Positions 1-7,020 of a DNA stretch of 64,000 bases are shown one piece after another (position 1 is the first letter of the stretch; every line of letters starts with the position of its first letter). The stretch is taken from assembly GCA_934645175.1 (NCBI GenBank), contig CAKUDE010000003.1, forward strand, positions 32,046 through 96,045, written 5' to 3'. The notes below the pieces were generated by a model, which was given only the letters and a program-made list of their open reading frames with translations, did not search any database and was not told where the DNA came from. The stretch is from an uncultured Oscillospiraceae bacterium (GTDB lineage: Bacteria > Bacillota > Clostridia > Oscillospirales > Oscillospiraceae). A program made the position numbers and the translations under genes.

Positions 1-1293
1 TTTTTGCCGTTTTATCATGTGTTCGGCCTGTTTGCCGTGTATTTCTGGTTCACCTTCTTCGGCAGGACGCTTGTGTTCCTGCCGGACTATTCCGCCGACG
101 CCATTGTGAAAACCTGCCGCCGCCACGAGGTTACGCATGTCTTTGCCGTGCCGATGCTGTGGCATCAGATTGAGGCGCAGCTCGGCCGCACGCTGGAGCG
201 TGAGGGGAAGACCGTGCGGTTCCGCCGCGCGCTGCGCCTGTGTACGGCGCTGCAAAATCTTTGTCCTTCGGCGGGCGAGGCGCTTTCGCGCCGGTTGCTG
301 CATCAGGCGACCGATCGCCTGTTCGGCCGCAGCGTGCGCTTCTGCATCAGCGGCGGCAGCTATCTGCGCCCGGAGGCGCTGACGCTGCTCAACGGGCTTG
401 GATATAACCTCCACAACGGCTACGGCATGAGCGAGACGGGGATTACCTCCGTAGAACTGCGCTCACGGCCGAAATATCGGAACCGCGGCTCGGTCGGCAG
501 ACCGTTTCACTCCGTGGAATACCGCCTGAGCGAGCGCGGGACGCTGCTGATTCACGGGCAATCCGTTTGCAGCTATCGTATCGTTGACGGCGAGCGATTC
601 GACCGCGAGTCGTGGCTCGACAGCGGCGACGTTGCCGAGTGTATTGATAACGATTGGTATCTGCGCGGCCGCCTCGGCGATGTCGTCATCGGTGAAAACG
701 GCGAGAATATCAATCCTGACATCGTGGAGCAGCACTTCACCCTGCCGGATGCGGAGAAGCTGAGCGTGCTCGGCCTGCCCGCCGCCGGGGGCGAGCGGCT
801 GGCGCTTGTGGTGCAGCTCAGCCCCTATCTTTCGGCGCAGCGCATCGAGGCGCTGATTGCCGCTGCCTATCGAGACAACGAGGCTCTGCCCTCACCGAGC
901 CGCGTGCGCGATTTTTATTATACGAACGACCCCATCGCCTCGCCCACGGCCATTAAGGTCGGCAGACAGTATCTGCTGCGTGCGCTCAAAAACGGAGATG
1001 TTACGCTACATACCTTTTCGGAGCTTCGCGCACGGTCTGTGTCTCGCTCCGGTACGGATCCCGCGCTGGCTGCGCGTGTGCGTGCGATTGTTGCGCGTGA
1101 GCTGGGGGTAGATGAGGCGCAGATCCGAGACGACAGCCATATCGTCAACGAGCTTGGCGCGGACAGTCTGAGCTATCTGTCGCTGCTCGGCGCGATCGAT
1201 GCCGAATTCGGCCTGCCCGCGCCGGTCGGAGAGGAGACGCGCTGCGCCACCGTCGCTGAATTCTGTGATTATATTGAGAGGAATATCCTATGA
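1..1293 (+). CDS. Acyl-adenylate-forming ligase fused to a C-terminal acyl carrier domain (5' partial)
   Basis: The reading frame is open from the window edge, so the N-terminus is missing. The visible 430 codons carry the second half of an ANL-superfamily adenylating domain: an SGGSYL stretch, the YGMSETG adenine-binding motif near residue 140, and a WLDSGD/GRLGD hinge near residues 205-230. A carrier domain fills the last ~80 residues, with the phosphopantetheine serine in GADSLS. This architecture would activate a carboxylic acid as acyl-AMP and load it on its own carrier arm. It overlaps the next acyltransferase gene by 4 bases, and a second PlsC and a free ACP follow, so acyl transfer into a lipid is the likely purpose. 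The acyl chain is not predictable. Confidence 0.85.
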   Translation, partial: FLPFYHVFGLFAVYFWFTFFGRTLVFLPDYSADAIVKTCRRHEVTHVFAVPMLWHQIEAQLGRTLEREGKTVRFRRALRLCTALQNLCPSAGEALSRRLLHQATDRLFGRSVRFCISGGSYLRPEALTLLNGLGYNLHNGYGMSETGITSVELRSRPKYRNRGSVGRPFHSVEYRLSERGTLLIHGQSVCSYRIVDGERFDRESWLDSGDVAECIDNDWYLRGRLGDVVIGENGENINPDIVEQHFTLPDAEKLSVLGLPAAGGERLALVVQLSPYLSAQRIEALIAAAYRDNEALPSPSRVRDFYYTNDPIASPTAIKVGRQYLLRALKNGDVTLHTFSELRARSVSRSGTDPALAARVRAIVARELGVDEAQIRDDSHIVNELGADSLSYLSLLGAIDAEFGLPAPVGEETRCATVAEFCDYIERNIL

Positions 1294-1931
1294 ACAACGC
1301 CCGTAAGCACAGCCGGCTGCTGCTGGTTTTCGTCAAGCTGACGGGCTGGCTGCCCGCGCTGATCTTTTTCAAACCGAAGCGCGTATATGCGCCCGGCGCC
1401 CCCCGCCGCCTGCCGAAGGGCTGCATTCTGATGTCCAACCATACCTCTCTGATGGATTTTCCGTTTTATCTGACCGTATTTCCCTTCCGCACGCTGCATT
1501 TTCTGATGGCGGAGGTGTTGTTCCGCAAAGGAAAGCTGTTTTCTGCGTTTCTTTATGCCATGGGCGGCATTTATGTTGACCGCGATGCGCGGAATTTCGG
1601 CTTTGTTGAACGCTCGCAGGAGATCCTGTCGAAGGGCGGAACGGTCGGTATTTTCCCGGAGGGCCGTTTGCCGGTTGACGGCAAGCCGTTCCCGTTTAAG
1701 CCGGGCGTCGTCTATCTGGCGCTGCGCACGGGCGCGCCGCTGGTGCCGGCCTATACGGCGGGACGCTACGGCCTGTTCCGCCGCTCGCGAGTTGTGCTCG
1801 GCGAGCCGATTGATCTGAGAGCGCTTTGCCGCGAAACGCCGCCGTCCGCTGCGGAGCTGGAGCGTCTGACACGGCTTTTGCAGCAGCGGGTCTATGCGTT
1901 GGCGGACTGCCTGCCGGAGGGAAAGCGATGA
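1290..1931 (+). CDS. PlsC-like 1-acyl-glycerol-3-phosphate acyltransferase (first copy)
   Basis: 213 residues, the usual size of a PlsC/LPLAT acyltransferase. Block I, NHTSLMD, has the catalytic H-X4-D pair near residues 50-55. Block III, FPEGRLP, with a following FKPG, binds the glycerol phosphate or equivalent acceptor. A hydrophobic N-terminal segment suggests membrane association. The start overlaps the ligase stop (ATGA), and the stop overlaps the next gene start, so the unit is translationally coupled. The family transfers acyl groups from acyl-ACP or acyl-CoA to lysophospholipid-type acceptors. Two non-identical copies in one operon suggest either two acceptor positions or an unusual acceptor (inference). 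Confidence 0.85.
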   Translation: MNNARKHSRLLLVFVKLTGWLPALIFFKPKRVYAPGAPRRLPKGCILMSNHTSLMDFPFYLTVFPFRTLHFLMAEVLFRKGKLFSAFLYAMGGIYVDRDARNFGFVERSQEILSKGGTVGIFPEGRLPVDGKPFPFKPGVVYLALRTGAPLVPAYTAGRYGLFRRSRVVLGEPIDLRALCRETPPSAAELERLTRLLQQRVYALADCLPEGKR

Positions 1932-2599
1932 AACGGTGGTTTATGGATCTCGGTCGACTGACCTGCTGTATGCCCGCGCGCTTTCTGCTGCTTTTGAAGA
2001 AGCGCCGGACGGACGGCAGCCGCTACCGCGGCGCACCGAAGGGCGCGGCGGTCATTGTCTGCAATCACGTCGGAATGATGGATCCTTTCCTGTTGGACTG
2101 CTGGTTCTGGACGCGGCGGATTTTTTTCCTGGCTTCCGAGCAGGTCATGGCGCAGCCTGTCGCAGGGACGCTTCTGCGCGGCATGGGCTGTATCCGCATT
2201 GACCGTGAGCACGCGGATCTGGATGCCATCCGCACCTCGGTCGGACTTCTGAAGCAGGGGCACCTTCTCGGCGTGTTCCCGCAGGGCGGCATCCAAAGCG
2301 AGCTGACGCAGATCAAGGGCGGCGCGATTCTGATCGCGCTGCGCGCGGGCGTGCCGATTCTCCCGATGTATACCGCGCGCCGCAGACACTGGTACAGCCG
2401 GCGTCTGCTCGTGGTCGGCGAACCGCTTGACCCGACGGGATATTGCACAAAGAAATTTCCCGGCATGGCGGACATTGAGCGCCTGAGCGGGCTGCTTCTG
2501 GCGCGTATGGAGGAGTGCCGTGCCGCCTACGAAACGATGAAAGGAGAAGTACATGGACACGATGCAGCGCCTCAAGACCCTGCTGGAGCAGGTGTTTGA
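1928..2599 (+). CDS. PlsC-like acyltransferase (second copy)
   Basis: 223 residues from the ATG at 1928, which overlaps the preceding stop and follows a GGAGGG ribosome site; an upstream in-frame start would run deep into the previous gene. NHVGMMD supplies the H-X4-D catalytic pair near residue 44 and FPQGGIQ is the block III acceptor motif, with Q where the classic motif has E. The protein is clearly a paralogue of the gene before it but well diverged. Its 3' end overlaps the ACP gene by 47 bases, unusually long for this operon. That long tail could be dispensable. Confidence 0.85.
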   Translation: MKRWFMDLGRLTCCMPARFLLLLKKRRTDGSRYRGAPKGAAVIVCNHVGMMDPFLLDCWFWTRRIFFLASEQVMAQPVAGTLLRGMGCIRIDREHADLDAIRTSVGLLKQGHLLGVFPQGGIQSELTQIKGGAILIALRAGVPILPMYTARRRHWYSRRLLVVGEPLDPTGYCTKKFPGMADIERLSGLLLARMEECRAAYETMKGEVHGHDAAPQDPAGAGV

Positions 2600-2783
2600 G
2601 GGAGAGATCGATCCTGCCGACGCGACGCCCGAGGCGCGTTTGCGCGAGGATCTCGGCATGAACTCCATCGGAATGCTCTACATGGCAATGGCCATCGAGG
2701 AGGAATTCGGCGTCACGCTGACCAGCGACGACCTGATGAAGCTACATACCGTTGCCGACGTGATCGACCGCGTCGAGGCATAA
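2553..2783 (+). CDS. Acyl carrier protein
   Basis: 76 residues, acidic, with the carrier-protein helix pattern and the attachment serine in DLGMNSIG (classic proteins have DSL). The C-terminal part, VADVIDRVEA, matches the usual final helix. It closes the lipid module of ligase-carrier fusion and two acyltransferases and is followed at once by a strong terminator. Its role is probably to shuttle the acyl chain made or activated by this operon rather than to serve general fatty-acid synthesis. The start ATG follows an AAAGGAG site inside the acyltransferase gene. Confidence 0.9.
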   Translation: MDTMQRLKTLLEQVFEGEIDPADATPEARLREDLGMNSIGMLYMAMAIEEEFGVTLTSDDLMKLHTVADVIDRVEA

Positions 2784-2784
2784 A

Positions 2785-2816
2785 AAAACTCCGGACGAGA
2801 GTCCGGAGTTTTTTTA
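2785..2816 (+). terminator. Rho-independent terminator of the lipid module
   Basis: A perfect 10-bp stem (2787-2796 with 2801-2810), GAGA tetraloop and a run of T lie directly after the ACP stop codon. Confidence 0.93.
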
Positions 2817-2837
2817 TGTCAAAAAGGCCCGATTCCT

Positions 2838-3070
2838 CATTGCGGGACTTGTGTCAGCAAGTCGCGGCAATCTCATGTACCGACAACTGTCATTGCGAGG
2901 GCGGCTCTGCCGCCTGTGGTAATCTCTTGTCAAATCTCACATTAGATTGCCGCGTCGCTCCGCTCCTCGCAATGACATATCGGCAGATTGCCGCGTCGCT
3001 CCGCTCCTCGCAATGACACACACACTGTCATTGCGAGGCTTGCGCCAGCAAGCCGTGGCAATCTTTCGGA
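2838..3070. repeat. Dispersed palindromic repeat cluster A (about five copies)
   Basis: The 344-bp gap between the ACP and deacetylase genes is mostly made of ~35-45 bp units. Units are bounded by TGTCATTGCGAG and GGCAATCT, with a variable inner palindrome. Copies are near 2838-2873, 2888-2926, 2944-2976 (inverted), 2985-3018 (inverted) and 3026-3064. The two inverted copies are nearly identical to each other over 33 bp. The same element recurs near 9.7, 19.7 and 34.0 kb. No protein-coding signal is credible here. Confidence 0.85.
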
Positions 3071-3127
3071 AAGCTCGGCACCCGGTTGACGTGTCGGGCT
3101 TGTGCCCTTTCTGCAATGACACGGGGG

Positions 3128-3967
3128 TTATTTTGTCAGGCGGCTGCACATTTCCTCAAGGGTCGTCAGTGTGTAGCCCTCCGAATGCAGGCGGGAGAGG
3201 AGCTGCTCGAGCCGCCCGGAAAAGCGGCTGCGGCCGCGACGCAGATAGACCCGGTCATAGAGCCGCAGCCCGCGCAGCGGGCCGACCGACCCCTCGGACA
3301 ATTCAAAGGGGTGCAGATAGAAAATGTAGCAGTCGTTTTCGCGCAAATAGCGCTGCAGTGCGGGCTTCAGCACCGGCCACGGACACAGGCGCATATACCC
3401 TCCGCCCGAAACGGGGAAGCGTCTGCCGAACAGCCGTCCCTGCGAGGGGGCAAGCTCGCAGAAGCCGCCGTCCGTCCAGACGCCGCCGCCCCGCGGTGTA
3501 AAGCTGCGCAGATCGAGTGCGGCGACATGCCGCGCACCGGCGTAGCCGAGGCTGGAGTCGTAGCGAAAGCCCAGCGCGCGAAGCACGTCGAGCCGCTCGC
3601 GATCCAGACTGAAAAACGGAGCGCGGTAGCCGATGATCGGAAGGCCGAAGCGCGCTTCAAGCGCACGCTTTGCCTGCGCGACCTGTGCGGAGAACTCGGA
3701 AGCGTCCATAGAAAGCGGCGGCGTATGGGTCAGACCGTGCAGTGCCGGTCGATGCCCGCGGGCAAAGGCTGCGTGCAGCAGCGGATCGAGCGATGCGGGC
3801 GTGGAGCAGAGCAGAAAAAGGGTTGCGCGTGCATCGTAGCGCTCCAGAATCGTCAGGTAGCGCTCCACGCCGTCAAACAGCTCGTCTTCGACCGGAAGGC
3901 CGCGCCGCGCAATGCACTCTGCGTCCGACAGCGCTTCCAGATCCATCGTAAAGGCGGCATACTTCAT
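3128..3967 (-). CDS. Polysaccharide deacetylase (NodB homology domain)
   Basis: 279 residues with no signal peptide. The NodB metal site is visible: TMDLE near residue 8 (catalytic/metal aspartate), HGLTH near residue 97 (metal histidines) and GYRAPFFS near residue 140, then YDSSLG. The family removes N- or O-acetyl groups from chitin-like oligosaccharides or peptidoglycan, but similar cytosolic proteins act on other amides. The start codon overlaps the stop of the upstream alpha/beta hydrolase (ATGA), so the two are co-transcribed. Substrate unknown. Confidence 0.85.
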   Translation of the reverse strand: MKYAAFTMDLEALSDAECIARRGLPVEDELFDGVERYLTILERYDARATLFLLCSTPASLDPLLHAAFARGHRPALHGLTHTPPLSMDASEFSAQVAQAKRALEARFGLPIIGYRAPFFSLDRERLDVLRALGFRYDSSLGYAGARHVAALDLRSFTPRGGGVWTDGGFCELAPSQGRLFGRRFPVSGGGYMRLCPWPVLKPALQRYLRENDCYIFYLHPFELSEGSVGPLRGLRLYDRVYLRRGRSRFSGRLEQLLSRLHSEGYTLTTLEEMCSRLTK

Positions 3968-4920
3968 CGGCTCAGAACAAACTCCTTTACCGCGCGGTCA
4001 TAGGCCTCGGTATTGTTGATGCGCAGGTGCGAATGGCCGCCCTGCGGCATCCAGACGAGCTGTTTATCCGCCGAGCCGCAGGCCGCGAAGAGCTTGCGGC
4101 TTTTGTCCGGCCGGGAGAAGATGTCCTGCTCTCCGAACAGGAACAGTGCCGGAGTGCGGACCTTTCGGATGCTGCGCAGAGGCGAATCACGCAGCACGTT
4201 CGTGCCGGTGTGTCGGTAGATCTCCAGCATGACCAGATCCAGCACCGGAAACAGCGGGCGATGATCGGCGATCATGTGGGTGCGGAACGTTTCGCGGAAG
4301 GTCGTGTAGCAGCCCTCGCTGACAAAGCCGCGCAGCTCCTTTGGGCAGTCCGGTCGCGCCATTGCGAGCATGGCGGCATTCGAGCCGATACAAATGCAGT
4401 GCAGAAACAGCGCCGTTTTGCCGCATTCCTGCGTCAGAAAGCGCATCCATGCCATCAAATCGCGGCTTTCGCCCACACCGATGGTGCTGTAGGTGCCGTC
4501 GCTGCGGCCGTGGCAGCGGGTATCAATCACCAGAACGCTCACGCCCGCCTCGGCGTAGGGCGCGGCAAAATAGTAGGAATAGCACAGACTTTCGCAGCGC
4601 CCGGGCAGGATGATGACGCAGCGCTCGCCGCCGAAGTCGTACAGCTCCCCGAACAGACGCAGACCCTCGTTTTCAATCTGCACCTCGCGCATGACGCTCC
4701 TGTGTGCATCGGCCCAGCGGATTCCGGTGTTCCACATGGCAAGCTGCTCGGCGTTATCCGGAGCGGAGCAGACACGGCCCCACTTCTCCGGTGAGGTGCG
4801 CACGAGCTGCGACTCATATACCTTTTTTGCGATGGGCACGGTTTGGCACAGCATGACGATCAGGCCGCCGAGCAGCAGAACAAACGCTCCGAGCAGACAA
4901 TACAGAACAGGATCGGACAT
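3964..4920 (-). CDS. Membrane-anchored alpha/beta hydrolase with a probable cysteine nucleophile
   Basis: 318 residues from the ATG at 4920, chosen because GAGGGAG sits 12 bases upstream, while the longer frame from 4953 starts inside a TATAAT box. An N-terminal transmembrane helix (residues 5-27) anchors an alpha/beta hydrolase fold: GRCESL oxyanion region, DTRCHGRSDG, nucleophile elbow, GEQD acid loop and GGHSH catalytic histidine. The elbow reads CICIG instead of GxSxG, so the nucleophile appears to be Cys, as in dienelactone hydrolases. It forms an operon with the deacetylase. Substrate unknown. Confidence 0.8.
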   Translation of the reverse strand: MSDPVLYCLLGAFVLLLGGLIVMLCQTVPIAKKVYESQLVRTSPEKWGRVCSAPDNAEQLAMWNTGIRWADAHRSVMREVQIENEGLRLFGELYDFGGERCVIILPGRCESLCYSYYFAAPYAEAGVSVLVIDTRCHGRSDGTYSTIGVGESRDLMAWMRFLTQECGKTALFLHCICIGSNAAMLAMARPDCPKELRGFVSEGCYTTFRETFRTHMIADHRPLFPVLDLVMLEIYRHTGTNVLRDSPLRSIRKVRTPALFLFGEQDIFSRPDKSRKLFAACGSADKQLVWMPQGGHSHLRINNTEAYDRAVKEFVLSR

Positions 4921-4952
4921 AAAACGACACTCCCTCTTGAATTTGCCATACA

Positions 4953-4981
4953 ATTATAGCAGAAGTGCCCAAACTTTGCAG
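4953..4981 (-). promoter_or_regulatory. Candidate promoter for the hydrolase-deacetylase operon
   Basis: TATAAT is read on the minus strand at 4958-4953, placing transcription start just upstream of the 4920 ATG. The -35 region (CTGCAA) is weak. Confidence 0.5.
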
Positions 4982-4999
4982 CTCTTTTTTTTCACGCGC

Positions 5000-5028
5000 T
5001 TGAAAAAAGTCGAAATGTCCGCTATAAT
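5000..5028 (+). promoter_or_regulatory. Distal promoter of the fak-plsX operon
   Basis: TTGAAA (5000-5005), 17-bp spacer, TATAAT (5023-5028). Confidence 0.75.
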
Positions 5029-5059
5029 ACAAAAATCGACGGTTTCCCCGGATTTTTCT

Positions 5060-5099
5060 CCCGGCGGGCATTGCATTTTTCCCGGCGGGCTGCTATAAT
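5060..5099 (+). promoter_or_regulatory. Proximal promoter of the fak-plsX operon with a direct repeat around its -35
   Basis: TTGCAT (5071-5076), 17-bp spacer, TATAAT (5094-5099). The 10-bp GC-rich word CCCGGCGGGC occurs at 5060-5069 and again at 5081-5090, two helical turns apart and flanking the -35, which could be a regulator site (inference). Confidence 0.75.
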
Positions 5100-5152
5100 A
5101 CGACAGCGGTGTCGCTTTTTGCGGCCGAAAAATGAAACCGAGGGAATCAACC

Positions 5153-6097
5153 ATGAATCGATATGCAATACTGACCGACTCCTCCTGCGATATGGACGAG
5201 GCGCTGCGCAGGCGCTTCGGGATCGACGATTATGTTCGCGGCGTGCTCTACTGTCCGGACGGACGCGAGCTGCGCTCCGATATGGACTGGAACAACGGCA
5301 TGACGCCGGAGAGCTTTTACGGCGCGATGAAGGGCCGCAAGGCGCTCTTTCGCACGGCTACGCCCGTTGCGGGTGAGGTTGCCGAGGTGTTTGAGCGCTA
5401 TCTGCGCGACGGGCGAGATATTCTGTTTGTTGCGATGTCTACGGGCCTTTCCGGTACGCTTCAGATTTGCAGGAGCGTCGGCGACGCCCTGCTGCAGCGC
5501 TACCCGGAGCGCTCGATCGCCTATGTGGACAGCCTGCGCTACTCCGGCTCGGAGGCGCTGGTGCTGATGCTTGCCGCGCAGAAGCGCGACGAGGGGCTGG
5601 CACTTGCGGAAAACGCCGCCTATCTGACACAGGCGCGGCATACCGTACATCAGACCGGTACGATGGACGACCTGTTCTTCCTTGCCAAGACCGGCCGCAT
5701 CAGCAGCTTCAAGGCGTTTTTCGGCTCTCTGGCGGGGGTCAGTCCCATCGCGGAGATCAACCGTCAGGGGATGAGCGAGGTGCTGGCGAAGTTCAAGGGC
5801 CGGCGCGCCGCCTTTGACGCGACACTGCGCTATATGTCGCGTACGATCCTTGCACCGGAGCGGCAGACCGTTTTCATTTCCCAGTCCGCGCGCGCTGAGG
5901 CCGCGGAGCAGCTTGCCGAGCTGATCCGACGCGAGTTTGCGCCGAAGGAGCTGCTCATTCGTCCCATCGGAACCGGCTGCGGCGCTTCCATCGGACCGGG
6001 TATGTGCGCCGTGTTTTATCAGGGCGCGCCCGTGACCGAGGGGCTGGAGGCGGAAAAGCGTATCGTTGCGGAGATCACCGCCGAAATGAAGCAGTAA
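5153..6097 (+). CDS. fakB: DegV-family fatty-acid-binding protein (first FakB paralogue)
   Basis: 314 residues from the ATG at 5153, just after a GAGGGA site; the open frame reaches further upstream but without an ATG that fits. The N-terminal TDSSCDM, the TATP loop, MSTGLSGT and the FLAKTGRISS segment are DegV/EDD-fold hallmarks. DegV proteins bind one fatty acid and present it to the kinase FakA as FakB subunits. The usual histidine before the C-terminal GPG is replaced by serine (GASIGPG). Position directly before a second DegV, FakA and PlsX makes the FakB role strong; ligand preference is unknown. Confidence 0.85.
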   Translation: MNRYAILTDSSCDMDEALRRRFGIDDYVRGVLYCPDGRELRSDMDWNNGMTPESFYGAMKGRKALFRTATPVAGEVAEVFERYLRDGRDILFVAMSTGLSGTLQICRSVGDALLQRYPERSIAYVDSLRYSGSEALVLMLAAQKRDEGLALAENAAYLTQARHTVHQTGTMDDLFFLAKTGRISSFKAFFGSLAGVSPIAEINRQGMSEVLAKFKGRRAAFDATLRYMSRTILAPERQTVFISQSARAEAAEQLAELIRREFAPKELLIRPIGTGCGASIGPGMCAVFYQGAPVTEGLEAEKRIVAEITAEMKQ

Positions 6098-6126
6098 TTT
6101 TTGTATTCCGAAAGGAGTTCCCCCGA

Positions 6127-7017
6127 ATGAACCGCATTGCCATTCTGACCGATTCCACCAGCGACCTGCCAAAGGCGCTGCGTGAGCAGTATCAAATCGA
6201 CTACGTTCCGATGAACTATGTGGTCGAGGAGCACGAATACCCTGCCAGCCTGGACTGGGAGAGCCACTCGCCCAAGGCGTTTTACGACCTGATGCGCGGC
6301 GGCCTGCGCGTGCGCACTACTCAGGTGCCGCGCGAGGTCTTTGAGGCGAAGTTTGACGCATATCTGTCGCAGGGGACGGACGTCGTTTACGTTTCCTGCT
6401 CCTCGGCGCTGTCCGGCTCGGTAAATCTGGCGCGTCTCATCGCGCAGGAGCTGGAGAAAAAGTACGCGGACACGCGCGTTTTCTGCGTTGATTCTCTTAT
6501 CAGCTCGCTCGGCCAGGGCTATTTGGCGATGCGCGCCGCCCGACTGCGCGACGAGGGAAAAACGGCGGAGCAGATTGTTTCCGAGCTGGAGTCCGTGCGC
6601 CTGACGGTCAATCAGTACGCCACGGTTGAGTCGCTGGACTATCTGCGCCGCGCAGGGCGCGTCAAGGCGTCGAGCGCCTTCTTCGGCAACCTGTTCGGCG
6701 TCAAGCCGATCATCCTGTCCGACCGCATCGGCCAGAACTATGCATTCAAAAAGGTCAAGGGCGCCGTGGCCGCCCGGCAGGAGATTGCCCGTCTTGTGGC
6801 AGAGAACGTGATCGACCCGCAGGAGCAGACGCTCTACATCTCCCACGCCGATAACCTTGCCGGAGCGGAGCAGCTCCGCGACGAAATTCTGAAGCTGACA
6901 GGCTTCCGCGATGTTTGTATGAGCATCATTGCGCCGATCGTCGGCGCTTCCGTCGGCCCCGGCACGGTCAGCGCCTATTTTGTCGGGAAAGAAGTTACCA
7001 TAGAGGGGAAAGAGTAA
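6127..7017 (+). CDS. fakB: DegV-family fatty-acid-binding protein (second FakB paralogue)
   Basis: 296 residues from the ATG at 6127, preceded by AAAGGAG at 6112-6118. It shares TDSTSDLP, TTQVPREVF, SCSSALSGS and LRRAGRVKASSAFFG with DegV proteins and is a clear paralogue of the gene before it. FakB subunits usually differ in saturated versus unsaturated acyl preference, so two tandem copies probably widen the substrate range. As in the first copy, serine stands where family members usually have His before GPG (GASVGPG). The gap to fakA is 3 bases. Confidence 0.85.
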   Translation: MNRIAILTDSTSDLPKALREQYQIDYVPMNYVVEEHEYPASLDWESHSPKAFYDLMRGGLRVRTTQVPREVFEAKFDAYLSQGTDVVYVSCSSALSGSVNLARLIAQELEKKYADTRVFCVDSLISSLGQGYLAMRAARLRDEGKTAEQIVSELESVRLTVNQYATVESLDYLRRAGRVKASSAFFGNLFGVKPIILSDRIGQNYAFKKVKGAVAARQEIARLVAENVIDPQEQTLYISHADNLAGAEQLRDEILKLTGFRDVCMSIIAPIVGASVGPGTVSAYFVGKEVTIEGKE

Positions 7018-7020
7018 GCC

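Noticed and set aside
2947-3501. Open frame running through repeat cluster A into the deacetylase region
   Set aside because: It is made of intergenic repeats followed by antisense sequence.
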